DNA from: Lineus longissimus
Lineage: Eukaryota; Nemertea; Pilidiophora; Heteronemertea; Lineidae
DNA length: 64,000 nucleotides
Assembly (NCBI RefSeq): GCF_910592395.1
Contig: NC_088313.1
Location: forward strand, 8,992,501 to 9,056,500
Reading direction: 5' to 3'
This document shows, piece after piece, positions 1 to 10,065 of the stretch. Under the pieces are notes generated by a model. That model saw nothing but the letters and a program-made list of their open reading frames with translations, had not been told where the DNA came from and searched no databases. The first letter of the stretch is position 1; each line of letters opens with the position of its first letter. The translations under genes and the position numbers were made by a program.

Positions 1-66
1 TCCCTACTACTTTGAAAAAGCGTCACTCTCTGCGGGGTAAAAAACTTATTGCCGCTCTTTAAAGCG

Positions 67-294
67 ATGGCAGCTGCGGAGTCCCCAAAACAATTGGCTA
101 GAATTTCAAAGGATGAACCGCTGGACGGCATGTCAATGGATAGAATGTGATTCCACTTCTCCAAGTTGACGGGAGAAGACACCGACGATACACTGAAAAT
201 GCTAGGGCGAGATCAGGATTCGACCCCTCTACTTTTGCATCATACGGTTGTCCTCGCCAACTCCATTGGTCAGCCCACCGGCCAGTCTCTCAAG
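67..294 (+). CDS. Putative common leader exon of the outer retrotransposon
   Basis: The reading frame from ATG 67 runs in phase 0 to a consensus donor (CAAG|GTAAGC, exon end 294). One in-frame TGA at 148-150 breaks it in this copy. The predicted peptide (76 codons if read through) has no domain I recognise. It looks like an N-terminal extension of gag: joining 294 to the acceptor at 497/498 continues directly into the gag frame. The same donor is also in phase 0 with acceptors at 1384/1385 and 3628/3629, which suggests a shared leader for three proteins. The start codon choice is tentative because the element continues upstream of the window. Confidence 0.5.
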
Positions 295-497
295 GTAAGC
301 TCGATTAAGCTATAAGCGATTTTCTCATTCCACGTCTGAGGCTTTCTCACAAAGCTCGTTGGCTTACGTACCAGTCGTAGTCGCTAAGATTATATATATG
401 TAAGTACTTAATGACAGATCGTTCCATACATCCCGCCTCCGGTCCGAGTCCCTCCCTGTCTCCCACAGTAAAATGAGTCGTGTTCTTTTCTTTCTAG
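295..497 (+). other. Putative phase-0 intron between leader exon and gag
   Basis: A GTAAGC donor at 295 and a pyrimidine-rich acceptor ending TTTCTTTCTAG at 497 bound a 203-nt segment that lacks an open frame continuing the leader. Removal fuses two frames without a shift. Spliceosomal introns have been described in some DIRS-order elements; use in this copy is inference. Confidence 0.55.
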
Positions 498-1226
498 TCC
501 AAGCCTGCACCTCCATCCGCGGTTCCTTCGGCGGCCGAGCCCCTGTCGTCCTCTGACGCGGACGCTGTTGATTCCCCTCTGCCGCTCCCTCCTGCCGCCA
601 AAGTTCGAAAAACTTCTGACACCGATTTCGCAACGCAGGCTGCTAAAGAGAAGGTGAGGTCCCTGGCTCTCCAGCAAGAGCCGAATGAGTCTCTTCTTTT
701 ACTCTTCTTGGACGAGTTGGCAACAACGGCGGCTGCGACAATATCGAAGGACTCCAGCCTCTATGAGGATCTCTACCGGCAAGCCAGAAGGCACCAGGGA
801 AAAGTAGACATTGCGGCCTTAGCTTTAAATGTGTTAGGGGGAGGGGTTGCCGATGTGATCTCCAAGGCACTAGTTAAATGCCTCAAGCCAAAGCCAATGC
901 CTCCACAGTTTTTTCCAGAGCGTCCCCCTAAGCCTGTAAAGCAATCCCCTCCTCGAGAGGCCAAGTCGCCCCTGGCGGATCTATACCCCCAACTGGCTAT
1001 CTCTCAACTGCTTTCCCCGCTACTTAATTCGGGTGGTAGAGGGTATTCAAATTACTCGCGTGGCTACTCTAGGGGATACGGTGGAGGATATGGAAGGCGC
1101 CCTTTCCGTGGTGGTCCAGGGGGTACTTACGGCGGCAGAGCTGCCTACACTTGTTATTTCTCTCACTCCCCGGACCACTACATACGTGACTGTGACAAAA
1201 TGAAGCAGGCCAAGCCGCCCATTTAG
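498..1226 (+). CDS. Gag-like protein of the outer element
   Basis: An open frame from the acceptor at 498 to the TAG ending at 1226 (243 codons) lies in the position of gag. It begins with a Pro/Ser/Ala-rich stretch and a basic AAKVRK patch. A putatively helical middle (LLLLFLDELATTAAATISKD and after) follows, then a Gly/Arg/Tyr-rich segment (GRGYSNYSRGYSRGYGGGYG) typical of nucleic-acid binding. The end carries a C-x13-C pair (CYFSHSPDHYIRDC) resembling a degraded zinc knuckle. By analogy it would package RNA in ribonucleoprotein particles. No ATG is needed if the leader exon is spliced on. The frame is intact, unlike the downstream polymerase. Confidence 0.65.
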   Translation, partial: SKPAPPSAVPSAAEPLSSSDADAVDSPLPLPPAAKVRKTSDTDFATQAAKEKVRSLALQQEPNESLLLLFLDELATTAAATISKDSSLYEDLYRQARRHQGKVDIAALALNVLGGGVADVISKALVKCLKPKPMPPQFFPERPPKPVKQSPPREAKSPLADLYPQLAISQLLSPLLNSGGRGYSNYSRGYSRGYGGGYGRRPFRGGPGGTYGGRAAYTCYFSHSPDHYIRDCDKMKQAKPPI

Positions 1227-1384
1227 TTTGCCACCTTTTTCTTTCGGTTTCCGTACCCAGTGCGCCTGCCCTAGTGGAGCCTTGCCTTCACTTGGGTCGG
1301 AGACTGAGTTTTCTGTCCTTCATGTCCATACCGTTTACAGTTCGATAGCCGTCGTTAGTAACCGCTATCTCATTGTATTTTCAG

Positions 1385-3602
1385 GTCGTTTCTTCTCTGG
1401 GGTTTAAAGTGCCCGATTGGGAATTGCAAGTGTCTTTCGACCCATTATCAGCTCTCGATTCTAAACGCTCGTCTGCGGTATGGACAACTCTTGCAGGACG
1501 GGAAACTCAGCCTTCGGTCCACGTGAACCCGGATTTTGAAGCTGTCTTAAAGGACAACGCCCCTTTTGATTATAACGTGTTACCTTTAAGAGACCCAGAA
1601 TATTTCCTAGCTGGACAGCTGCATGATGCTAAAGAGCAATGGGAGAGAATAATCCCGTTACTTCAGCATGACAATCCGCCTGCAAACGTAATTCTTTCTT
1701 GGTTTGCCATGGTGTTGATGTTTCTGATTTTTTCATACCGTATAAGGGTAATTTTAAGGGTGAGGCATTCGAGTCTGACGCTCCCCCTTCAAACATTTTT
1801 CAAAATTTTTCCACATCTGCAAATTTGCTAATTTCATCGCTAATGAGCTAGAGCAAAGAATCAAGTCTGGTGCAATAGAACTCCTTGGTAAAGTTGGTGA
1901 ATGCGATATGCCTTTCATCATAATGCCTTTAACCGTAGAACCTTCTAAACCTCGATTATGCCACGATGAGCGATTCCTCAATCTCTGGATTAAAAACAGC
2001 CCGTTTCATTTAGAAACCCTCAACCACGTTTACCGTTTAGTCGACCGCAATGCTAGAATGATCTCCACTGACGAAAAATCGGGATATGACCATATTTTTA
2101 TCTCCAAGCGGTCTAGGAAATACTTTGGCATCCAGTTTGGCGGGTGGGTTACGCAGTGTAAAACGCTACCCTTTGGTTGGAAGGCCTCTGCCTTCATTTA
2201 TCAGTCGGTGGGGATGGTCGCAACAAATTACCTGCGCTCTTTTGGTATCAGGACAACGCAATACGTTGATGATAGATTCGCGGTGGAAACGATTAATTCT
2301 CACGCCATCGCGCTAAAAATAACGATCGTCGTCGTCTGCTACTGTCTATTACAGCTCTTAACTAGACTGGGCTACACATTTTCCCTCCACAAAGTCAGCA
2401 TCGACATAAACACTACTTTGCTCAAGCATTTAGGCTTCATGGTCGATTCGATAAAACAGGCCTACATCCTTCCCCCTGACAAAAAATCAAATTTCATTTC
2501 GCTTCGCGAGCATATTTTGTCCCTCCCACAAAGTAATATCAAAACCCTTCAGCGCTTTGCGGGAAAGTGTATGTCCATGGTGTTGGCCGTGCCGGCAGCG
2601 GCTCTGTATACCAGGGAGGTCAATAAAGCTATTTCTGTAGGCATAAAGAATGCTCGGGAAGTAAAGATTGAGGGCGGCCTGCGCAAGGAAGTAGAACATT
2701 GGAGATTCCTAGATTCCTGGAATGGCAGTCTCTCTTGGAAGTCCGAATCACACAAACAGGTGACAATAGCAACTGATGCCTCGCTCTACAAATATGGCGT
2801 TACGATTTTGGGGGGGCAAAGCGAAAACAAAGGCTTGTGCTTTTCTGACATTTGGGAAAATTCTGACACCCGTCCAATCCTGTTAAAAGAAGCCGATGCG
2901 CTATTAAAAGCCCTCCAGTCTCTACGATCTTCAATTTCCAATAGTAGAGTGGACGTCATGACTGACAGCCAACCTTTAATATTCGCTTGCCGAAACCAAG
3001 GTTGTCATTTAACGGAGACGATTTAGATTCTAAAACAAATCTTCCAGCTCGTCTTCCAGTTGAGTATTGATCTCCGCCTGCTTTACATCCCTTCGGCGCA
3101 AAACCCTGCGGACGCCCCATCTAGATCGCTGGATATATCCCACACGATGTTATCAGCATCGTCCTGGCGCAGAGTAGAGTCGACTTTTGGCCCGCACTCT
3201 ACAGATCTCATGGCTTTGGATTCAAACGTTATGTCAGCCCGATCAGGCGCCCCTTTGAGGCATTTCACCCCTACGCCAACCCCAAATTCGTCCGGCATAA
3301 ACGTCTTTGCTCAAACGCTGGCCCAAGAGCGGAATCCATATGTATTCCCTCCGCCGAATCTAGTTCTGCCCTTAATCCATTTCCTAAGGCAGCAAACAGT
3401 GCCCTTTGTCACAATGGTAGTTCAAATGGCACCATCATCTTCAGTTGCTCTGCCATTGCTTACCCATCACCGCCGCTCATCATTCACCCTAGGGCGTATT
3501 GGGGATAAGGGTATCGTTAACATCCCCTCTAAGCAAGGTTTTATTTTAGACAATTTTGGCCTAAAGTTCGCTCTAGTCTTGTACAGGTTATCTTTCAAAT
3601 AA
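1385..3602 (+). pseudogene. Reverse transcriptase-RNase H of the outer element, frameshifted
   Basis: Polymerase of the DIRS/Ngaro type, which would copy the element RNA. The frame opens exactly at an acceptor (TGTATTTTCAG|GTC, 1384/1385). It shifts frame near 1740-1830 and continues in another frame from 1908. Palm motifs are visible: KPRLCHDERFLN, then LPFGWKASAFIYQ and the catalytic QYVDDR near 2259-2278. RNase H follows with TIATDAS near 2762 and a later MTDSQPL acid. A stop at 3024-3026 precedes the last RNase H block, YIPSAQNPADAPSR, near 3085-3126. The tail to 3602 has no domain I recognise. At least one frameshift and one stop make this copy inactive. Confidence 0.8.
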
Positions 3603-3628
3603 CGCGCCCTATCGCCCTATCGTTTCAG

Positions 3629-4123
3629 GTGTCGACAAAAAGATCGCCATTCGGTGAAGTCAATTTACGGGATATTGATAGTCGCCTTCGGTATTTAGAC
3701 GAGCTTAGCGCTACTTCAGACAGCGTCAAAAGGAAGTGCAGCATTCATACTAGTCTCTCTAATTTCCTGTCTCAACTCCCCCTCAAGCCCACTTTGCATT
3801 CCTGTACTCCGAACGATGTAAGAAAATTTCTCGTTTGGGGAGATAATAACGGTAAAACAAAGGTCCACAAGATAGCTTGTCCTTTTCTCGGTGAAAAGGG
3901 CAAGCCCCGTTGTGCTTGCCCCCTTAGGCTGGCGTCGGGATCTGTGGTTAATCTGGTGCAGAAATTGGCTTCCATTTTTGATTACAAGGGAAGGGGTAAG
4001 GATTGGCTCGGCAACCCAGCGAAGGCTTCAATAGTTAAACGTTATCTTAAACAAGTCTCTGAAGAGCAGGCGAAGGCCCAAATCTTGCCCAAACAGGCCA
4101 AACCTTTCTTCCTTTCTAAACTA
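3629..4123 (+). pseudogene. Tyrosine recombinase of the outer element, N-terminal half
   Basis: The frame starts exactly after the acceptor CCTATCGTTTCAG at 3628 and runs 165 codons in phase 0 with the leader donor. It contains a core-binding-type segment and a Cys-rich stretch (KIACPFLGEKGKPRCACPLR), then NPAKASIVKRYLKQVSEEQAKA, a lead-in seen before the catalytic domain of DIRS-order recombinases. The frame is cut near 4123, where the inner Ngaro element begins. The catalytic half resumes at about 10340 beyond the insertion. This enzyme would have integrated the circular cDNA. Confidence 0.75.
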
Positions 4124-4335
4124 ATATATATTATGAGGGAGACATCCATCATAATAGGTTTTATGCTAAGATGCTCCAGTTTGGCTAGTAGGCCTATCGA
4201 TCATTTGGGGTCACGTCTGTCATGACTCATACTATCCTACTTAGGGGACATCGCCGCGCGTGTCTACCTCATTCGAGAGAAGTAGTTCAAGATTCATGAT
4301 CACGTTGTCTACAAAATTTCATCTTTAACTTTTGG
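4124..4335 (+). repeat. Split direct repeat A1 of inner Ngaro
   Basis: Starts TATATATTATGAGGG and ends CTTTAACTTTTGG. It is nearly identical to 9763-9974, and after 4335 the two copies diverge abruptly. Confidence 0.9.
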
Positions 4336-4438
4336 GGAATCTTGGACGTTCTTTCGATTTCGAGGAAGGTTCTTTACGACAGTTAAGTAATCGTATTTAT
4401 TAGAACCCTTTTCTCTGTATTGGTTTGCGCTGAGCGCA

Positions 4439-5055
4439 ATGGCTTCTGACCAGAATCACCCCTTTCGGGTTCTTATTTTCGGCCACAGCTATATCGAAAG
4501 GCTGCGGAAGTTTTCTGTTTCTGTACCCCGATTCGAGTTATTTCGCCCTGGCATGACTGGGCAGAATTTACAACTGGCCGAGTGTGACGTTGACTTCTGG
4601 GGTGCCAGGATTAACTTTGGCGCGCATATACAACTCGGAGGTGTACTGCAATGAGATTCGTGTTTTATCACCTGATTTGATAATACTTCAGATCGGGGGG
4701 AACGATTTGTGTATTTCCTCCTATTCGGCGGATGAAGTGGCGAGGGATGTTTCTAGATTTGCCTTCGAGTTACACCAACTTGTAAATTGTAGAGTACTGA
4801 TTTCCCAAATTATTCCAAGGGTTCAGTGTCCTGCCGGATACAATGACAAGGTATTTCGGTGCAATGGGCGCCTTGCTCAGCTTAATCCAGTTTATTCACC
4901 AGTGTCTCTTTGGAAACATAAGGGGATATGGAACCCTCAGGATTGAATATACAATACGGATGGAGTCCACTTCAACGACCTGGGCAACTTCAAATTGTTC
5001 AACAGCTATAGGGCTGCAGCAGTATCTGTCTTACGCGGCCATTGACTTGGTATGA
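4439..5055 (+). pseudogene. SGNH/GDSL-type hydrolase reading frame carried by the Ngaro element
   Basis: Three blocks of the SGNH hydrolase fold appear in order. Block I is VLIFGHSYIERL near 4468-4503 (His in place of Asp of GDS), block III is QIGGNDL near 4690-4712, and block V is DGVHFNDLGN near 4957-4986 with the catalytic Asp-x-x-His. The frame starts at ATG 4439, shifts near 4600 and has a stop near 4945, so this copy is broken. The family hydrolyses ester bonds in lipids or glycans. Hydrolase/esterase frames have been reported in some Ngaro and CR1-type retroelements, where their role is unknown. It precedes gag by about 650 bases. Confidence 0.75.
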
Positions 5056-5326
5056 TTATATGTTTGCTCTAATTTCAGGTCGCAGGCGTATCAACTGCTA
5101 ATGTAACGATCGGTAAAATTGTTTGTTTTGCAGTTTTCAGCCGCACTAGATGGGCATTTCCTACATAAATAGCCTTGCTAGATTGTTTGCGTGGGTGATC
5201 TTTTCCCGCTTTCCCTCAAAGGAGGGGGGGGGCTTATTCTCCCCATGGCTCTTTTACATGTAACTGCTCACCCTATGCCTGACGAAAATCTTTGGCCCGA
5301 AGGGGCCTTTTCTTGGCCACACTGGT

Positions 5327-5530
5327 GGTCTTCGGCTCCTAGAGGGTCTTATCTGTCCACACTGGTGGTCTTCACCTGGCTCCTAAGGGGGTCTTTTTGG
5401 CCACTCTGCGGTCTTCGGCTCCTAAGAGGGTCTGTTTATTGGCCACACTGTGGTCTTCGGCTCCTAACAGGGTCTTATTGTCTGGCCACTCTAAGGGTCT
5501 TCGGCTCCTAACAGGGTCTTCTTCGGCCGT
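5327..5530 (+). repeat. ~42-bp minisatellite between hydrolase and gag
   Basis: GGTCTTCGGCTCCT or a close variant recurs near 5327, 5367, 5410, 5452 and 5495, with CCTAAGAGGGTCT and GGCCACACTG between. About five imperfect units. It lies in the leader before the gag ATG. Confidence 0.8.
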
Positions 5531-5703
5531 ACATTATAATCGTCGGTCTTGGCCGGAAACGGTCTGCTACTGCACCAGCTTAAATGGTTAACATTCACTT
5601 TACCATGGTTTCGGCCTACTGTCGTTTCCCTGGGCAGGTGATCCATGGCTGGATGTATTTCGATTAGGACAAAGATTACTGTTCAATTTCTCTTCCAGCA
5701 TAA

Positions 5704-6876
5704 ATGGACAACACCCGCCCAAAGACAAGGGGGAATAAAGCGAGGGATGCAGGCAGGAAAGGCAAGAAAGGCACTCGTAAACGTTCGTCCGAACAAGGGG
5801 ATGGGCAGCGTGGAGCAAAGCGCACTAAACGGGATCAACCGGCTGATAACGTTGGCATTGGTTATCAGGACATGACCCAGACATGCAAGGACATGATGGC
5901 GAACATGAATCTCATGATGACAAACATGAACAAGTTCTTTGCCACAAAGGCACTTTCCCAGGATCCTGTAACTATCGAGGACACGGACGCAGCTGGCGAG
6001 GTCGCTGGGGCTGAGGCCAACGAGGCATCCGAGGACACTGGATTGTTTAGTAAGAATAATGCTGTAACTGATATGGGCAAAGCCCGCTTGAGTAGCTCAT
6101 TTACTTCGGTTGCTTTGGCCTTGGATGCACATGTTAAAATAGAACACAAGGAAAAAATTTGGGCTAATGAGTATGTTGACATCGCCAAGTTGTTGAATCC
6201 GGCTTCCCAGAAAAAGCAATCTTTCAAAGTCAATGGCACTGGCACCGATGGAGATGAAACACTCACCTTCTCCTTTGGTGTACCCAAAGTTAAGATAACC
6301 TCATTTTCGCAATGGCAGTCGGCTTTCGCCATTTTTCAGTCCATTTACCTTGATAAGTTCCCGGCAGTATCTAAACAGCTCCTCAGTTATGAGGCATCCG
6401 TTAAGGATCTTATTGTCAGAGGGGGTGACTGGATGTTCTACGACGAGGGTTTTCGCCGCAATATGGGCGTGAACCCCCGTCAGTGGGACGAATATTTGTG
6501 GGAGCTCTGGGTCCGGGCCATTCACCAAAAGTGCAACAACCCCGCGCAGATGAACCAGCAGCCCTTTCGCCAAGGCAAGAAGGGTCTTTCAGGAGCCAGT
6601 ACCCGGAAGTTCCCTGCTGGGACCTGTTGGAGATACAACGGAGGCAGACCATGTCCCGGATGCAACTTCCCACACAAGTGCTCCGATTGTGGTGGGACAC
6701 ACCCGGCAACCCGATGCGCTGGCCAGACCCGTAGCACCAGTAACCCTACCCGCCAGCCTCAACTGCAGTCATCCCCTACCTCCTCTGGCCGACCAAAATC
6801 CATTGTTACCCTGCCAAACGGACCAATGCGCTCCAACCAACTACCTGATGCAAAGCCGGCTGCCAACGCCCATTAA
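5704..6876 (+). CDS. Gag-like protein of the inner Ngaro element
   Basis: Intact 390-codon frame from ATG 5704. A highly basic N-terminus (KGKKGTRKR, KRTKRD) is followed by a Met-rich coiled segment (MMANMNLMMTNMN) and an acidic stretch. The central domain (FSQWQSAFAIFQSIYLDKFP ... WMFYDEGFRR) resembles the Gag-like region of other DIRS/Ngaro elements. The C-terminus carries a Cys/His cluster, CWRYNGGRPCPGCNFPHKC then CSDCGGTHPATRC, which can form CCCH-type and knuckle-type zinc sites. It would bind element RNA. The 3' end overlaps the start of the RT frame in a different phase, so RT was probably made by frameshifting or reinitiation. Confidence 0.75.
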   Translation: MDNTRPKTRGNKARDAGRKGKKGTRKRSSEQGDGQRGAKRTKRDQPADNVGIGYQDMTQTCKDMMANMNLMMTNMNKFFATKALSQDPVTIEDTDAAGEVAGAEANEASEDTGLFSKNNAVTDMGKARLSSSFTSVALALDAHVKIEHKEKIWANEYVDIAKLLNPASQKKQSFKVNGTGTDGDETLTFSFGVPKVKITSFSQWQSAFAIFQSIYLDKFPAVSKQLLSYEASVKDLIVRGGDWMFYDEGFRRNMGVNPRQWDEYLWELWVRAIHQKCNNPAQMNQQPFRQGKKGLSGASTRKFPAGTCWRYNGGRPCPGCNFPHKCSDCGGTHPATRCAGQTRSTSNPTRQPQLQSSPTSSGRPKSIVTLPNGPMRSNQLPDAKPAANAH

Positions 6877-8438
6877 ACCTCAAATACTTGCTAAATACTT
6901 ACAAGGTTACCACCCAACCCTGGCGCACTTTCTACTCAATGGCTTTACAGAAGGTTTCTCTCTAGAATATCAGGGTCGTCGCTCAAGCCGCGTCTGTCCT
7001 AATTCAACATCAGCTGGCGAGCACCCTGAGGTAATTGATAGGAAAATTGCATCGGAGCTGAAGGAAGAGCGAATCCTTGGTCCTTTTACTTTCCCCCCTA
7101 CATCAGATTTCAGAGCATCCCCGATCGGGGTGGTGCCTAAAAAGGAACCCGGGGATTTTCGTATGACACATAATTTGTCATACCCCCGGGAAGGGGATTC
7201 TATCAATAAGAATATTCCCAAAGATCTCACCAGCGTTCATTATTCCTCCATCTACGATGCTATTTCCTACATTAAAAGACAGGAAAGCCAGGTTTTCCTG
7301 TCTAAGTGCGACATCAAGTATGCCTTCAGAATTATTCCTGTTGCCCCTAGGGATTACCCTCTTTTGGGCTTCATGTAGCGCCGGGAATACTACATGGATC
7401 GCGTTTTACCCATGGGGGCTAGTATCTCCTGCTCTCATTTTGAGAAGTTCAGTACTGCTATAGAATGGATTTGCCTACACAAGTTAGGGTTTTCCGCTAT
7501 GGTCCACGTGCTAGATGATTTCCTGATCATTTCCCTTTCGGAACGTTCCTCTAGGAAGGATCTACAAAAATTCGAAAGATTTTGCGCGGAGGTCGGTATT
7601 CCGCTGGCCCCTGAGAAAACGTTTGGACCCGTTATTGCACTACCATTTCTTGGCATTACTCTAGATACTGGTAAAATGGAGGCCCCTTTACCTGGGGAAA
7701 AAATCACCAAGTTTAAACAAAAGATTACTTTCTCAGCAAATCCAAAGCCATGTTATATGAATTTCAATCCTTACACAGGTGTTTGAATTTTGTTCCGTGG
7801 TGCTCCCAGGTAGAGCTTTTTCCAGGCGCTTGATTGATTTAACTGTAGGGTACAAAAACCCATTTCACCATATTCGTATTTCAAGGGAAACTAAAGAGGA
7901 CCTTTTAGTTTGGCGTGATTTCCTCGACCATTTTAACGGCAAATCATTCTTCCATGGTGACAACTGGTTATCGAATGCCGAGCTCAGACTGTTTAGTGAA
8001 GCTTCAGGAAGCATTGGTTTTGGCGCCCTATATAAAACACATTGGTTCAATGGGACTTGACCTGATACTTGGAAGAAGCTCAACATCGCTACATTATAAT
8101 TGTTTCCCATTGTGTTGGCAGTCTCAATCTGGGGCAAAGATTGGGCTAACCAGAATATTATATTCTTTACCGATAACGAGGCCGTGGTATCTGTTATCAA
8201 CAAACAAACATCTAAGGAAAAGCAGGTCATGTCCTTAGTTTGCTCTCTGGTGAAAACATGCCTCTTTCATAACATTGTGGTCAAAGCTAAGCATATTCCC
8301 AGCAAAAAGAATGTTCTAGCTGACATGCTCTCTCGTTTACAGATACCTGCATTTCTGAGGCGGGCACCTTGGGCGGATGCGACGCCCACTCTTATCCCTC
8401 CAAACCTGTACCCGGATGGATGGAATCTGCGCTCATAG
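6830..8438 (+). pseudogene. Reverse transcriptase-RNase H of the inner Ngaro element
   Basis: DIRS/Ngaro-type polymerase. Visible blocks are SPIGVVPKKEPGDFRMTHNL and then KCDIKYAFRIIPV (catalytic Asp). A TAG follows at 7376-7378, then DRVLPMGASISCSHFEKF and the second catalytic pair in HVLDDFL near 7506-7526. A frame change lies near 7780. RNase H continues with FTDNEAVVSVINKQ near 8163 and HIPSKKNVLADMLSR near 8292-8336. Stops near 8058 and 8098 break the RNase H part. The frame overlaps the gag end and the recombinase start, giving a compact gag-pol-YR array. Confidence 0.8.
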
Positions 8439-9300
8439 AATTGCGTGGCAATCAGCTACTATGTCTGCTTATCGCAGATCTTGGGAGAATTTTTCTCAAT
8501 TCTACAATGACTACATAGGCGGTAACTTAAGCCTACCCATATCCATACCATGTTTGACTCTCTTCATCGCATTTTTGCATGGGCGGGGGTTTTCTCCCTC
8601 CTCCATAGCGTCATGCATGTCAGCTATAGCATATTTGCACAAACTTCGTAATCTACCTGATCTGACAAAGTCATTTGTCGTAAGTAAATTAATCTGCGCC
8701 GCTAAGAATTTACGCGCGCAACCAGACATCCGCCTGCCTGTTACCAAAGAAATTCTTCACAAACTGCTGGTTGCGACACCTCGGGTGACTTCATCACACT
8801 ACAAGTCAGTTATGTTTCAGACCGCATTGGTTCTTGGCTTCAACGCCTTCCTGAGGATTGGGGAGATGCTTCCTTCGTCTAAATCCTGTGCAGCCAACTG
8901 CCTTCACCTGCACGACCTCATAATCCAATCAGATGGGCTAATACTCTCCTTCCGGAGATTTAAGTCTAGCAATACTCAGGGTTCTCAAACCCTGAGGTTA
9001 TCGGCCAAGACAAGCTGCTGCCCTTTAGTGCATACGAGGGAATTTCTAGCTGTCCGGGGTTCAGCACCCGGGTTGCTTTTCTGTTACCCCTGTGGCTCCC
9101 CTTTCCTACGCAGAGAATTCGATAACACGCTTAAGCGTGCTCTCTCCTTTTGTGGTCTCGACTCGTCCCGCTTTAAAAGGCACAATCTGCGCATCGGGGC
9201 AGCAACACAGTCTGCTATCGAGGGCAAATCTGATGCTTACATACGGGCAGCAGGCAGGTGGGCGTCTGACGCATTCCGCAAATACATTAGGATCTTATAA
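8377..9300 (+). CDS. Tyrosine recombinase of the inner Ngaro element
   Basis: Intact frame of 307 codons from ATG 8377, overlapping the RNase H end by 62 bases. The N-terminal core-binding domain includes TMSAYRRSWENFSQFYNDY and FIAFLHGRGFSPSSIASCMS. The catalytic domain shows the box I Arg in NAFLRIGEML near 8857, the HxxR of RHNLRIGAAT near 9180, and GRWASDAFRKYIR with the nucleophile Tyr near 9280. All invariant residues appear present, so this could encode active enzyme even though RT is broken. It would insert circular element DNA by strand exchange without a target duplication. Confidence 0.85.
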   Translation: MRRPLLSLQTCTRMDGICAHRIAWQSATMSAYRRSWENFSQFYNDYIGGNLSLPISIPCLTLFIAFLHGRGFSPSSIASCMSAIAYLHKLRNLPDLTKSFVVSKLICAAKNLRAQPDIRLPVTKEILHKLLVATPRVTSSHYKSVMFQTALVLGFNAFLRIGEMLPSSKSCAANCLHLHDLIIQSDGLILSFRRFKSSNTQGSQTLRLSAKTSCCPLVHTREFLAVRGSAPGLLFCYPCGSPFLRREFDNTLKRALSFCGLDSSRFKRHNLRIGAATQSAIEGKSDAYIRAAGRWASDAFRKYIRIL

Positions 9301-9493
9301 CTACATGTAGTTTCATGATATTATGATGTATACCGGGTCAGACTGAGGCTGCCCGACTTTGATTATCTCACTGTAACGGTATTTCCCCAGTCAGACTTAG
9401 GCTGCTGGGTTTACGTTAACTGGCTCTATATTATACGTGTTGGAGAGAGCATTCTCTGCCGGTTGTGGGGTGGCCTCAATGACTTTCGGCTTG

Positions 9494-9766
9494 TGGCGGT
9501 ACCCTCTCAACCGTTTCTGCAAATTGTCTATTTTAATATGCTTTTGGTCACATGACCCACAAGTCCAATCTCTATTGTCAACCATGGTCATGTAACGCAT
9601 TTAGTTTCATACCCTTGCTAGGGTATCTTATTTCATGTTTTGCAGACAATGCTCTCTCTTGTAATTTGTAAAATAAATATATTCCTCATATCTTGGCCTA
9701 ATCGGCCCATAATCAATCTATATAACGTGTTGTGTTAGTCATCCTGAGTATCTGGTGCATAAATAT
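9494..9766 (+). repeat. Split direct repeat B1 of inner Ngaro
   Basis: Begins TGGCGGTACCCTCTCAACCG and ends CTGGTGCATAAA. It matches 10066-10339 with a few substitutions and a short T-run difference. It holds an AATAAA-like signal (AAAATAAATATATTCC) near 9670. Confidence 0.85.
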
Positions 9767-9974
9767 ATATTATGAGGGAGACATCCATCATAATAGGTTT
9801 TATGCTAAGATGCTCCAGTTTGGCTAGTAGGCCTATCGATCATTTGGGGTCACGTCTGTCATGACTCATACTATCCTACTTAGGGGACATCGCCGCGCGG
9901 GTCTACCTCATTCGAGAGAAGTAGTTCAAGATTCATGATCACGTTGTCTACAAAATTTCATCTTTAACTTTTGG
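9763..9974 (+). repeat. Split direct repeat A2 of inner Ngaro
   Basis: Near-identical copy of A1, placed directly after B1 and separated from B2 by about 90 bases of unique sequence. Confidence 0.9.
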
Positions 9975-10065
9975 CCATCCGCCTCCCCATCCACCTTCCT
10001 CGTATCAAACGATAATGTATTAATTGCACCTTCCGGTGCGGATGTTCTTTTATAAATTCAATTGG

